Positions 48,910 through 59,434 of a stretch of DNA of 64,000 nucleotides are shown here, piece after piece (position 1 is the stretch's first letter; the number at the start of each line of letters is the position of its first letter). The DNA comes from an uncultured Clostridia bacterium. GTDB taxonomy: Bacteria; Bacillota; Clostridia; Lutisporales; Lutisporaceae. The DNA lies in contig CALGKJ010000123.1 in NCBI GenBank assembly GCA_937930535.1, forward strand, positions 1 through 64,000, read 5' to 3'. The notes beneath the pieces were generated by a model, which was not told where the DNA came from, made no database searches, and saw only the letters and a list, made by a program, of their open reading frames with translations. A program made the position numbers and the translations under genes.

Positions 48910-49869
48910 TTATCTTCCAAGAAAAGCTGCGCCAATAATACCTGCTTCATTTCCCAGTTGTGCAAGTGTAATATCTCCGTATTTTACGTTGGCATTAAAT
49001 ACGTACTTTTCTGTCTGCTTTTTAACTAAATCCAAAAGATACTGTCCGGCTTTTGCCACTCCGCCGCCTAAAGTAATCACGTCTGGATCTAACATATTAT
49101 AAATATTAATAATTCCGATTGATAAGTACTTAACCATTCGTGTAACTACTTCTATGGCAACTTCATCTCCTGACTTAGCTGCATCAAATACCATTCTGGC
49201 ACTTATATAGTCTGTGTTTCCCTTGCACATTTCAATTAAAGTAGTATTTGTTCTGCCTTCCTTTATAAGCTGTGCTGCATACTTGTTTATTGCAGTAGCT
49301 GATGCAAAGGTTTCAAGGCAGCCATTTTTACCGCAGTTGCAGCTATAAAAATTTTCGCCAACTATCATATGCCCAATCTCTGAGCCTGCACCGTGGCTTC
49401 CGCTGTATACCTTGCCGTTTATTATTATTCCACCGCCGATTCCTGTACCAAGAGTTAAAAATACAGAATTGGGAACTCCCTTTGTTGAGCCAAACAGGCT
49501 TTCCGCCAAGGCAGCTACCGTTGCATCATTCTCAATATTAACAGGTATACCAAAACGAGCTTGCAAACGTTCAGCTAAAGGTACATTTTCCCATGCAAGG
49601 TTTGTACAGTATATGACATTTCCTGTCTTAGAATCAGTTAAACCCGGAATACCTATACCAATTGACTGTATATTATTTATATTCATATCAGCCTTAGCCA
49701 GCAAATTATTCACAAGTCCTGTTATATCATTTACTATGTGTTCAAAGCCTAACTGTACATTGGTTGCACAGAAGTCCTGAAGAATAATGCTTCCATTGTC
49801 ATTAACTATACCTGCTTTAATTGTTGTTCCACCTAAATCAATTCCCAGTAACATTTCATCACCTCTCAA
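48910..49869 (-). CDS. glk: ROK-family glucokinase
   Basis: LLGIDLGGTTIKAGIV; LTLGTGIGGGII; CNCGKNGCLETFAS. Confidence 0.95.
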   Translation of the reverse strand: MRGDEMLLGIDLGGTTIKAGIVNDNGSIILQDFCATNVQLGFEHIVNDITGLVNNLLAKADMNINNIQSIGIGIPGLTDSKTGNVIYCTNLAWENVPLAERLQARFGIPVNIENDATVAALAESLFGSTKGVPNSVFLTLGTGIGGGIIINGKVYSGSHGAGSEIGHMIVGENFYSCNCGKNGCLETFASATAINKYAAQLIKEGRTNTTLIEMCKGNTDYISARMVFDAAKSGDEVAIEVVTRMVKYLSIGIINIYNMLDPDVITLGGGVAKAGQYLLDLVKKQTEKYVFNANVKYGDITLAQLGNEAGIIGAAFLGR

Positions 49870-49929
49870 AGTTTAAAAAAATTTATATATGTAACGATAA
49901 AATATTTATCGTGACTTTTATTTGCTTAT

Positions 49930-51051
49930 CTATATATCATCAATAACATCATTAATTATTATTGTATTATACTTAGTTAGATCTATTTCATACATATCCT
50001 TAAGGTCATTTCCATATTCATCCTTGATTATACGAATGATTGGTCTGTTAGGATATTTTTTATTTACATCAACTACAATGGCTATTTGTCCTGTATTTAA
50101 GCTTACGCAGCTTCCCGAGGGATAAATAGATATATGCTCAATAAAGTTTCTTACTATTTCATAATCAAACTGGTGATGTCCCATTCCAACCAGATACTCT
50201 ACTGTATCATTAATATTACTTCTTTTTTTGTAAACCCTGTCAGAGGTCATTGCATCGTAGACATCTGCTATTGCAACTATTCTGGAAAACTCATGTATCT
50301 CATCCCCCTTAAGCCCCAAGGGATATCCTGTCCCATTATACCTCTCATGATGAGTTAATGCTATATAGCTTGCGTAGGTACTAAGCTCCATGCTTTTTTT
50401 CAGTATTTCATATCCATGTCTGCTGTGCTGCTTGATTATTTCGTATTCCTCAGGAGTTAATTTTGAGGGTTTGTTCAGGACTTCGTTAGGAATCTTTACC
50501 TTTCCTATATCGTGCAAAATCGCACCTAATGCAAGCTGCTTAAGCTTTTCCTTGTTAAAGCCTAGGGATACACCTGTTATTGTAGAAAGCACGCAAACGT
50601 TTGCACTGTGATAAAAAGTGTAATTGTCTGATGTTTTCAGGTCTTGAAGATTAATTATTGCATCCTCTACACATAAAAGCTCGTCAACAATTTTACCCAC
50701 TACATTTCTGATTGGCTTTACATCAAAATTATTACCATACTTTAAATTATCCATGGCATTTTTTATAGCAATACGCGCCTCAAACCTTGTTTCATCTGCT
50801 ATTACGTCACTAACCAAAATATCATGGCTTATTTCATCCTCTATGTATATTTCCGTTACCCCTAATTCCTTAAACTTGTTTATATATGACTCCTTCAGCT
50901 TAATGCCCGCATTAAGCAGAATATTGCCATCACTGCTATATATAGTTCTGGCCAGCATCACTCCGCTACTTAGCTTGTCTACATTTATCCTTCGCATTTT
51001 TATCCCTCCGAAAAATATATATGCAGCATTTATAATATTTAATCTCCACAT
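49930..51051 (-). CDS. HD-GYP domain phosphodiesterase-like protein
   Basis: LGAILHDIGKVKIP, HSRHGYEIL, THHERYNGTGYPLGLKGDEI. Confidence 0.95.
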   Translation of the reverse strand: MWRLNIINAAYIFFGGIKMRRINVDKLSSGVMLARTIYSSDGNILLNAGIKLKESYINKFKELGVTEIYIEDEISHDILVSDVIADETRFEARIAIKNAMDNLKYGNNFDVKPIRNVVGKIVDELLCVEDAIINLQDLKTSDNYTFYHSANVCVLSTITGVSLGFNKEKLKQLALGAILHDIGKVKIPNEVLNKPSKLTPEEYEIIKQHSRHGYEILKKSMELSTYASYIALTHHERYNGTGYPLGLKGDEIHEFSRIVAIADVYDAMTSDRVYKKRSNINDTVEYLVGMGHHQFDYEIVRNFIEHISIYPSGSCVSLNTGQIAIVVDVNKKYPNRPIIRIIKDEYGNDLKDMYEIDLTKYNTIIINDVIDDI

Positions 51052-51189
51052 ATAAACTATAGATAACCAACTCTAAAACTCAAAATACTTTTCGTTAAGA
51101 GTTGCTAATCTCTTAATAAATGCTGGAAGAGTATAAATTTTTCCATTTACTATATATTATCATAATATTTGAGAATATTAAAACAATTA

Positions 51190-52155
51190 TTATCTATCTT
51201 TTTCGCCATGTTTCGCCTTTAAAGAAGCTGCCAGCTCATCAAGCTTTCTAAGCCTGTGATTTACACCTGACTTTCCGATTGGAGGATTAAACATTTCTCC
51301 CAGCTCCTTTAGACTGGCATCTGGATATTTTAGCCTCAGCTCTGCGATTTCAGTCAGACTAACAGGGATTTTATCCATGCCTATTTTACTGATAATATAA
51401 TTTATATTTTCGTTCTGACGCATTGAAGCGTTAACTGTCTTACTGAGGTTGGCAGTCTCGCAGTTAACTATTCTATTAACATTGTTTCGCATCTCTTTAT
51501 ATATTCTGACATTTTCAAAATTCAAAAGTGCGTTGTGAGCTCCTATTATATTAAGAAAGTCTACTATTTGCTCTCCCTCTTTTAAATATACTACATAATT
51601 ACCTTTTCTATCTACTACCTTTGCATTTAATTGGTAGCTGTTTATAAGCTTCTTTAGATCCTCTGCATATGTTTCGCTGCTAGTAACCAACTCTAAGTGA
51701 TACGCCTTTTCTGGATCACTAACTGAGCCGCTGCCTAAAAAGGCTCCTCTCAGATATGTTTTTTTGCAGCAGTTTTTTCTTAAAAGCTGGCTTGGCAGTT
51801 TATAATTAATTCTGATTTTATCATCATTTTGTGATAATATCCCTACTGCTTTTAAAATATTCTCTGAACCCAGATCATGATCGATATAAAGCATATAATT
51901 ATTATTTTTTTTAAGCTGCTTGTTTTTTCTTACTATAACCTTTGTATTAACATCAAAGTTTCCCTTAAGAAGGGTAAACAATCTTCTGGCGATTGAGGCA
52001 TTTTCAGTTGACAGCTTTATTCCGATATTTCTTGAGCCCTGTATCTGCATTGTTCCCGTCATCTTCATCAATGCAGATAGTTCCGCCATCTGACAGCATT
52101 TGCTTTCAAGTATGATTTTGGAGATTTCGTTTTTAGCAATAGAGGAAAACGTCAT
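51190..52155 (-). CDS. whiA: WhiA sporulation/cell-division regulator
   Basis: MTFSSIAKNEISKI; LRGAFLGSGSVSDPEKAYHLE; C-terminal HTH PDASLKELGEMFNPPIGKSGVNHRLRKL. Confidence 0.97.
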   Translation of the reverse strand: MTFSSIAKNEISKIILESKCCQMAELSALMKMTGTMQIQGSRNIGIKLSTENASIARRLFTLLKGNFDVNTKVIVRKNKQLKKNNNYMLYIDHDLGSENILKAVGILSQNDDKIRINYKLPSQLLRKNCCKKTYLRGAFLGSGSVSDPEKAYHLELVTSSETYAEDLKKLINSYQLNAKVVDRKGNYVVYLKEGEQIVDFLNIIGAHNALLNFENVRIYKEMRNNVNRIVNCETANLSKTVNASMRQNENINYIISKIGMDKIPVSLTEIAELRLKYPDASLKELGEMFNPPIGKSGVNHRLRKLDELAASLKAKHGEKDR

Positions 52156-52168
52156 ATATACACCTCTT

Positions 52169-52738
52169 TTACCTAATAGTACCTAAAGAGTTTATAGGCC
52201 ATATTCTGAAAACAGCCTTGCCCATTAAATTTTTTTTATCTACAAAGCCCACTGTATCAGCACGACTGTCTCTGCTATGAGGTCTATTATCTCCCATCAT
52301 AAAATATTCATTCTCAGGCACCTTCCAGATATTCTGCCCGTAGCTGTTGGTTTCAGCTTCTGTATATTTGGGTTCAAGCATTTTATCATTTATATATACG
52401 CTGCCGTCTTTTATTTCAACAGTTTCACCAGGCAAGCCAATGATTCTCTTTATTAACAGCTTATTTTCATATTCATCCTTAAAAACAACTATATCTCCCC
52501 TGCTTGGTTTACCAAGGGTATAGCTGATTTTTGAAATAACCAGCATATTTCCTTCATGCAGAGTAGGTTCCATTGATATTTGATTTACTATTGCCATTTG
52601 AAACACAAAGGTTCTAAGTACAAATGCTATTATTAGCGCAGATGCAATCCATTTAATCCATGATATAAGCTCTTCCTTGGCATTTTGCGTAGATTTGTCC
52701 TCGTTGTTTTTGTCTATATTGTTGTTAAACTCTTCCAA
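52169..52738 (-). CDS. lepB: signal peptidase I
   Basis: ISMEPTLHEGNMLVISK; RGDIVVFK; LLIKRIIGLPGETVEI; YFMMGDNRPHSRDSR. Confidence 0.97.
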   Translation of the reverse strand: MEEFNNNIDKNNEDKSTQNAKEELISWIKWIASALIIAFVLRTFVFQMAIVNQISMEPTLHEGNMLVISKISYTLGKPSRGDIVVFKDEYENKLLIKRIIGLPGETVEIKDGSVYINDKMLEPKYTEAETNSYGQNIWKVPENEYFMMGDNRPHSRDSRADTVGFVDKKNLMGKAVFRIWPINSLGTIR

Positions 52739-52740
52739 GA

Positions 52741-53841
52741 CTATCTCTCCTTCTCAATGTTCTTCTTGCTTTTTTTCAATTTGCCATTTATATAGTAATA
52801 ATCTATCAATCTCTTTTTATCCTTTGCCAGCCGTTCTTCGTTGACCAGCCCAAAGATACATTCCGCAAGAGCATTATAGTTGTGCCTCAGGTATCCGTTT
52901 TCCACGCTTACATAGTCACCCTCTACCACTCTCGTACCTGTTTTATTAATATTGTCATAATCAACCTCAATGGGGGAAGCATTCTCTGTTTTGTATTTTT
53001 CTATCAGCACATCCGGAACTCTGCCATTGTTTGCAATAACATAATCAATTTCGATTGCAGGCGCATGTTCCTTTATAGCTTTTATATGCTCTGACAAGCT
53101 GTATCCTATAGTCTCTCCCTTCTGGGTCATTATGTTGCTGACATACACCTTTAAGGCATCTGACTTATTAATTGCCTTTACTACATCCTTAATCATCAGA
53201 TTAGGAATGATGCTTGTATATAAGCTTCCCGGACCTAATGCTATAACGTCTGCATCCATAAGCAGCTCAAGAGCCTCTGGTATTGCCTTGCAGTTAGACG
53301 GACGCAGAAACACCCTGTTTATCTTTTGGTTAAGCTGCTGCTGCTTTATGGGAATCTGGGACTCGCCCTTTGTTATGCTTCCATCATCAAATTCAGCGTA
53401 TAGTACTACATCAGATAAAGTCACAGGCAGTACCTTACCTGTAACAGCCAAAACATTGCTTATTTCCTTAACAGCTTGGTCAAAGCTGCCGCATATATCA
53501 TTTAATGCGGCAATAAAAAGATTGCCAAAGCTTTGTCCCCTTAATGCACCTTCCTTGAATCTGTAGTGCATCAGCTTTTCCATTATTGGCTCAGTGTTTG
53601 CAAGGGCCATAATACAGTTTCTGATATCTCCCGGCGGCAGCATTCCCATATCCTCTCGGAGTATTCCCGAGCCGCCTCCATCATCGGATACTGTAACTAT
53701 AGCAGTTATATTGGATGTATATCTCTTTAATCCTCTAAGCAAGGTTGAAAGACCTGTTCCGCCTCCGATAGCCACCACCTTTGGACCCCCTGAGAATATA
53801 CGGCTTTCTTTTAATAAACTCTTAAATGCCTTTTTTTTCAA
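52741..53841 (-). CDS. yvcK: YvcK/CofD-like gluconeogenesis factor
   Basis: VVAIGGGTGLSTLLRGLKRYTSNITAIVTVSDDGGGSGILR. Confidence 0.97.
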   Translation of the reverse strand: MKKKAFKSLLKESRIFSGGPKVVAIGGGTGLSTLLRGLKRYTSNITAIVTVSDDGGGSGILREDMGMLPPGDIRNCIMALANTEPIMEKLMHYRFKEGALRGQSFGNLFIAALNDICGSFDQAVKEISNVLAVTGKVLPVTLSDVVLYAEFDDGSITKGESQIPIKQQQLNQKINRVFLRPSNCKAIPEALELLMDADVIALGPGSLYTSIIPNLMIKDVVKAINKSDALKVYVSNIMTQKGETIGYSLSEHIKAIKEHAPAIEIDYVIANNGRVPDVLIEKYKTENASPIEVDYDNINKTGTRVVEGDYVSVENGYLRHNYNALAECIFGLVNEERLAKDKKRLIDYYYINGKLKKSKKNIEKER

Positions 53842-53886
53842 ATGGCAACCCCCCGCTACTACTTTGTATTATGTATTATAAATTTT

Positions 53887-54750
53887 CTACCTATAATCCT
53901 CTTCGATATCTCTATGCTCAGTTATGACTCTATGGTTATTTTCCTTAAGCTTTTTACTAAGCAGATTTACCATTGTCACCGAACGGTGTCTTCCGCCTGT
54001 ACAGCCTATAGCAATAACCAACTGAGTTTTGCCTTCTTTTATAAAATGAGGAATCAAAAACTCTACCATATCAATAAGCTTATTCATAAAGTCTGTAGCT
54101 GCCGGCCATTTCATTACATATTCCCTTACACCTTCGTCATTTCCGCTGAATTTCTTCAATGTTTCCACATAAAATGGGTTGGGTAGAAACCTAACGTCAA
54201 ATACCATATCTGCATCCAAGGGGATACCGTATTTAAAGCCAAAGGATACTACGTTTATAAAGAGTCCTTCGCTTTTTCCTCCTTCAATAAATATATGCCG
54301 GATTTCTTCTTTTAGCTCTGATGAACTCATATTGGTGGTATCAATAATATAATCTGACTTTTCCTTTATACTTTGCAGCTTTCTTCTTTCTGCCTTTATG
54401 CCCCTTATTATCCTGCCGTCTACTGCAAGGGGGTGTCGTCTTCTGCTTGCCTTATACCTTTTTATCAGTGTTTCATCAGATGCCTCCAGAAAAAGTATCT
54501 CATAGTTAAAGCCTGCCTGCTGAACCTCATCAAGGCTGGACTGAAGCTGATCAAAAAACTTTCCGCCTCTTATATCAGTTACTACTGCTACATTTTCATT
54601 GGCACCCTTGCTTTGACTGCACATTTCTGCAAACTTTACTATAAGTGCTGGAGGTAGATTATCCACGCAGAAGAAACCCAAATCCTCAAGAAATCTAATG
54701 GATTGACTCTTTCCAGCCCCTGAGAGACCTGTAACTATAATAAACTTCAA
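53887..54750 (-). CDS. rapZ: RNase adapter RapZ
   Basis: FIIVTGLSGAGKSQSIRFLEDLGFFCVDNLPP; IGCTGGRHRSV; TTG start 54750 preceded by AAGGAGG. Confidence 0.96.
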   Translation of the reverse strand: MKFIIVTGLSGAGKSQSIRFLEDLGFFCVDNLPPALIVKFAEMCSQSKGANENVAVVTDIRGGKFFDQLQSSLDEVQQAGFNYEILFLEASDETLIKRYKASRRRHPLAVDGRIIRGIKAERRKLQSIKEKSDYIIDTTNMSSSELKEEIRHIFIEGGKSEGLFINVVSFGFKYGIPLDADMVFDVRFLPNPFYVETLKKFSGNDEGVREYVMKWPAATDFMNKLIDMVEFLIPHFIKEGKTQLVIAIGCTGGRHRSVTMVNLLSKKLKENNHRVITEHRDIEEDYR

Positions 54751-54775
54751 TTTAATTACCTCCTTACCGTCTCTT

Positions 54776-55528
54776 CTATTGTACCGCATTTATGATTTGA
54801 CTGCTATCTAAGCCTGCATCTATTGCAACTTTTATGCCATTAGAGAGATTGCCTACATCATTGGGGCTGTGGGCATCACTGTTGATTACAAATTTTACGC
54901 CTTCATTAGCCGCTGCTTTTACAAAATCTACACTCATCTCATTATTTTTTGAGTTTATTTCCAGAGCAGTACCTGCTTTTTTAGCTTCTGCTGCAACTAT
55001 TGTGGTATCTATATTTATACGTGCATTTGGATGAGTTATTATATCTATATTATATCTTCTTATAGCTTTAACCATAGCCTCTGTATTGCTTTTTCGCACT
55101 CCCTTTATAAGGTTGGGCAGTACCCTTTCTATGTAGTTTTTGCCGTATATTTTTGCCGCTTCTTTCAGATTTTTAGGAAGCACCATCATGTGATAGCCTA
55201 CCAATAAAATATCAAGGTGCTTTCTGATATTATCATTAATATCTATGTCGCCCTCAGTGCTTATGATGTTGCATTCCATTCCCAGCAGAACCTTTATACC
55301 CTCGCAGCTTTCATTTATTTTGTCAATCTCCTGCCGCATTTTTATTATATTATGAGGCTTAACACCGAATGTAAAATGTCTAATGCCGTGGTCTGTTATT
55401 GCAATCTCCTTCAATCCCTTTTTCCTTGCAGCCATTACATTATCCATTATACCACCCTTACCGTGACTATAAATAGTATGCGTATGATAATCTGCAAATA
55501 GTTTTATCAATTGCTTCACTCCATTCAT
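54776..55528 (-). CDS. PHP-domain phosphoesterase
   Basis: DYHTHTIYSHGKGGI; ITDHGIRH; INSDAHSPNDVG. Confidence 0.93.
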   Translation of the reverse strand: MNGVKQLIKLFADYHTHTIYSHGKGGIMDNVMAARKKGLKEIAITDHGIRHFTFGVKPHNIIKMRQEIDKINESCEGIKVLLGMECNIISTEGDIDINDNIRKHLDILLVGYHMMVLPKNLKEAAKIYGKNYIERVLPNLIKGVRKSNTEAMVKAIRRYNIDIITHPNARINIDTTIVAAEAKKAGTALEINSKNNEMSVDFVKAAANEGVKFVINSDAHSPNDVGNLSNGIKVAIDAGLDSSQIINAVQ

Positions 55529-55696
55529 CCTTGGAAGTATAGAGAAACAACTTCATAATTTAATATTTCCAGTTGTTTCTCCCATATACTAGTATAATAC
55601 CTCTCTAAACACAAAACATGCAAATTACTGATGCTTATAATAGACTTGACTATAAAAAAAGCCACTTCCCTACAGAAATGACTTTATATACATCAG

Positions 55697-56716
55697 CTAG
55701 CATGATTTCCGTATTATCAGTCTTGGTTTTAAATATAGCGGTTCGTTTTTTACAGGCTTTTTAGTAAAGCTTTTTATGACATATTTTACAGCCTGTACCC
55801 CAAGTTCGCTGATATTTTGAGTAACACTGCTTAACTCTGGGGTAATAAAGCTGCATAAATATATATTATCATATCCCATTACGGCTACCTGCTCAGGTAT
55901 GGAATAGCCCCGCTCCAGCAGCGCTTTAACCGCACCAATAGCCATTAGGTCATTGGCTGCAAAAAGTGCTGTAAAATTTCTTTTTCTTTCCAATAAAGCT
56001 ATACAGGCATCATATCCGCCTTTTATATCATCGGAAGCGGCACAAACCTCTAATGTACTGTCAAAGCTTAACCTATTTTGCGCCAAAGCCTTTATCATGT
56101 TTTCTCTTTTGATTATGCTAGGATACGAATCTGCGTAGCCATTGATATAGGCAATAGCCTTGTGCCCTTTATCTATAAGGTGCTGAACTGCTAAAGCAGT
56201 ACCCTCAGCTTCGTCTGTCAGTATACAGTAAATATTATCATGCTTTACATAGTGATTGGTAAGCACTACAGGGACACTTTTGCTTGCTCTTATTATGTTT
56301 TCATCACTATCTGCATTTGTCAGACGTCCCCCTGAAAAAATTATTGCATCTACCTGCTTTTTTAGAAAAACGTCTATGTATTTTTTTTCCTTATCTATAT
56401 CATTATCACTGTTGCCAAGTATTATTGTATAGCCTGCATTTGATGCTGTTGTCTCGATTGCTTTTACCATTTCACCATAAAAAGGATTGTTTATATTAGC
56501 TATAATCACTCCTATGGTTTTAGTAGACTTAAGCACCAAGCCTTGAGCAAGAGCATTGGGTGTATACTCCATATCCCTTATAATATTAAATATCTTTTCT
56601 CTTGTAGAAGGCTTAAGCATATTAGGAGAATTTATTGCCCTTGATACAGTTGTGATAGATACACCTGCTGTTTTAGCTATGTCATATATATTAATATCTT
56701 TTTTCAATTTACCCAT
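55697..56716 (-). CDS. LacI-family transcriptional regulator
   Basis: NIYDIAKTAGVSITTVSRAINSP plus periplasmic-binding-like domain. Confidence 0.97.
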   Translation of the reverse strand: MGKLKKDINIYDIAKTAGVSITTVSRAINSPNMLKPSTREKIFNIIRDMEYTPNALAQGLVLKSTKTIGVIIANINNPFYGEMVKAIETTASNAGYTIILGNSDNDIDKEKKYIDVFLKKQVDAIIFSGGRLTNADSDENIIRASKSVPVVLTNHYVKHDNIYCILTDEAEGTALAVQHLIDKGHKAIAYINGYADSYPSIIKRENMIKALAQNRLSFDSTLEVCAASDDIKGGYDACIALLERKRNFTALFAANDLMAIGAVKALLERGYSIPEQVAVMGYDNIYLCSFITPELSSVTQNISELGVQAVKYVIKSFTKKPVKNEPLYLKPRLIIRKSC

Positions 56717-56903
56717 CCTCTCGTATAGATAACCAACAAAGCAGTATTTAACGAATGGTCATTTCCTAATAAATTAACTAGAATAAATACCAAAATTCCC
56801 GAAACGACATTTAAATAATTGTTTGTATAATTATACCTTAGCTTACTAACTTATGCAATATATATGCCACACTTAATTAAAGTTATTAAGCCATAAAAGT
56901 AGT

Positions 56904-56942
56904 AAGCTGTTTAAACAGTTGCAGCAACTATTTAAACAGCTT
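56904..56942. terminator. hairpin 3' of murB
   Basis: AAGCTGTTTAAACAGTT / AACTATTTAAACAGCTT imperfect stem. Confidence 0.55.
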
Positions 56943-56947
56943 TGCTT

Positions 56948-57862
56948 TTAAAATTCCCCTAATATTTTTACTTCTGTTTCAAGCTTAACTGCAAATTTAT
57001 CATAGACTGTATCCTGTACATATCGTATTAAGCTGTACACGTCCTCAGCAGTAGCCTCTGCTGCATTTACTACAAAACCACAGTGCATTGGAGATACTTG
57101 AGCACCGCCCATCTGAAAGCCCTTAAGCCCTGCATCCTCAATAAGCTTTCCTGCAAAATAGCCCTCTGGTCGTTTAAAGGTGCTTCCTGCACTTGGTAAA
57201 TGAAGGGGCTGCTTTGTTTTTCTTTTATTTGCCAAATCAGACATTATTTCATTTATCTGCTGCTGTTCCCCATGCTTCAGCCTCATTGCACAGCGAATAA
57301 CTATATACCCCTTTTGCTGAACAATACTATGTCTGTACCCAAACTGCATTTCAGAATTATTTAATCTGATTAGCTTGTATTCCGAGTCTATCAGCTCCAC
57401 CCACTCAACAATATCCTTCATCTCGCCGCCATATGCACCTGCATTCATTGCTAAGGCTCCTCCTAGAGTTCCGGGTATACCGCTGGCAAACTCCAGCCCT
57501 GTAAGGGTATTTTTAGCTGCCTGTCTTGACAGGGTTGATAATAATACACCACACTCAGCTATAATTTCCTCGCCTTTAATTTCTACATGATTAAACTTTT
57601 CTGCAAGCTTTATTACTGCTCCTCTTATACCTTTGTCTGATATCAGCAGATTAGATCCGTTTCCTATTAAATAATACGGAATATTTTGTTCTTGCAGATA
57701 TCTTAAAGCCCGTATCAGATCTTCTGCATTATCAGGCTCTATAAATATATCAACAGGTCCCCCTACTCTGAAGGAAACATGCTCCTTCATAGGTACACCA
57801 TAGCTGATGCCTTTTATATTCAGGCTTATTGAATCATAAGCTTTATTTTCCATATGTGACAA
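56948..57862 (-). CDS. murB: UDP-N-acetylmuramate dehydrogenase
   Basis: VSFRVGGPVDIFIEP; YYLIGNGSNLLISD; GSTFKRPEGYFAGKLIEDAGLKG. Confidence 0.97.
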   Translation of the reverse strand: MSHMENKAYDSISLNIKGISYGVPMKEHVSFRVGGPVDIFIEPDNAEDLIRALRYLQEQNIPYYLIGNGSNLLISDKGIRGAVIKLAEKFNHVEIKGEEIIAECGVLLSTLSRQAAKNTLTGLEFASGIPGTLGGALAMNAGAYGGEMKDIVEWVELIDSEYKLIRLNNSEMQFGYRHSIVQQKGYIVIRCAMRLKHGEQQQINEIMSDLANKRKTKQPLHLPSAGSTFKRPEGYFAGKLIEDAGLKGFQMGGAQVSPMHCGFVVNAAEATAEDVYSLIRYVQDTVYDKFAVKLETEVKILGEF

Positions 57863-58027
57863 TTAAACTACCCCCTGTATCAATCACACTCGAATTATAT
57901 ATTTATTGCAACTCTTCTATATTATACAATATTATTAACAATATGCTAACTTTTAGTTCAAAATTTTTTCAACTAAAAGTCTCTAAGCTCTTTAGGAGAA
58001 ACAACTGTAGAAGCTGCACTTGCACTT

Positions 58028-59374
58028 TTACCGTTCATGCATGTATCGTTCTACTAATACCTTTGCATCCGATAGTGCCTGCTCCGGGGTTAACTCTCCC
58101 ATAATTGCAGACTTTATTCTGGATTGCAGAACAAGATCTATTTCATCCCAATTGTACAGCTTTGGTAAAGGTTCAGCATAGCCAAGGCTTTGCTGAATTA
58201 TGTACATTTCCTTATCATTTCTATATAAATTGCTGCCTGACTTTCTTACAGGAAAGTACCCGAAGCTTGCAAGCTCCTGCTGGTTTTCCTTTGCTGTAAG
58301 ATGCTTTATAAACTCTATGCACTTTTCTCGCTTTTTGTCATTTTCCTGCTTAAATACCCCATAAGAACAGATGTTGGAGCTTATTGTAATTGGTATTTCT
58401 GCGTTTCCTGTAGGGAAATTGGCAACGGTAAAGTTAAGCTCATGTATGTGCTGAATATTCCTAAGGTAAGGTATTGCCCATGATCCAGCAGTATAAACCG
58501 CTGCCTTTTTCTTAAGAAAAGATGTCCATGCCTCGTTTTCATTCATTTTCCCAAATTCGGGATGTGCTACATTATATGTGTGCTTAAGATCCCATAGTTT
58601 TCTTAAGCCTGATAAGGCTTCTGGGTAGTCAAAGCAGTACTCCCCATTTTCTCTATTTACAAACTGTGCTCCGTCTGACATTATGATCCCATATGCATTA
58701 TAATAGCCCGGCTCGATAAAAGAGTTAAAGCCATAGACATCCGGCCCTCCCTTACCATTTGTATCATAGGTTAGAGCCTTTAATGCAACTAAAAACTCCT
58801 CATAGGTCCAGTTTCCGCCCTCTGGCAGAGCTACACTTCTTTCAGTAAACATATCAGTGTTTAAAAGCAATGCATATCCTGTTGTCATCCATGGAAGCCC
58901 ATACATCCTTCCATTATATGTTACAGAATTTATAGCGTTATCTGTAAAATCTGCTTTTTCCTCCGAACTTATATATGTATCCAGCTCCTCCAGCACAGCC
59001 TTGGATATAAAATAAAAGTCACTGCCCACAGGAGCAATATCAGGATATGCACCGGTTTTTGCAGCAGCCTTAAGTAAGGTAGGTCCATTTGACCAATCCA
59101 ATTCTCTAAGGTCTATATAGACACCGGGATTTTTTTTCTCAAATTCCCTAATCTTTCTTCTTATCCATCCGTATCTGGAGCCATTACTTGTGTCCAGTCT
59201 GGGAAAATCCCAAACAGTTATTACCCCTCGCCAAGGTATATCCTTTTCCATATCCTTATAATGCTTATTATAATCAACCTTGTTTTCTTTAAAGAAAGAA
59301 GGCGCATAAAATATAAAAAATATCATTATTGCGCATAAAAAAAGAGTAAACGCTCTTTTAAGGATCATCTGCAT
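58028..59374 (-). CDS. extracellular solute-binding protein (sugar ABC type)
   Basis: N-terminal TM/signal; ITVWDFPRLDTSNGSRYGWIRRKIREFEKKNPGVYIDLREL; GLPWMTTGYALLLNTDMF. Confidence 0.9.
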   Translation of the reverse strand: MQMILKRAFTLFLCAIMIFFIFYAPSFFKENKVDYNKHYKDMEKDIPWRGVITVWDFPRLDTSNGSRYGWIRRKIREFEKKNPGVYIDLRELDWSNGPTLLKAAAKTGAYPDIAPVGSDFYFISKAVLEELDTYISSEEKADFTDNAINSVTYNGRMYGLPWMTTGYALLLNTDMFTERSVALPEGGNWTYEEFLVALKALTYDTNGKGGPDVYGFNSFIEPGYYNAYGIIMSDGAQFVNRENGEYCFDYPEALSGLRKLWDLKHTYNVAHPEFGKMNENEAWTSFLKKKAAVYTAGSWAIPYLRNIQHIHELNFTVANFPTGNAEIPITISSNICSYGVFKQENDKKREKCIEFIKHLTAKENQQELASFGYFPVRKSGSNLYRNDKEMYIIQQSLGYAEPLPKLYNWDEIDLVLQSRIKSAIMGELTPEQALSDAKVLVERYMHER

Positions 59375-59434
59375 CCCCCCAGATAAGCTTTTACTCTATA
59401 TATATTCTTTACAAGCTGGTATATACTTAAATTT

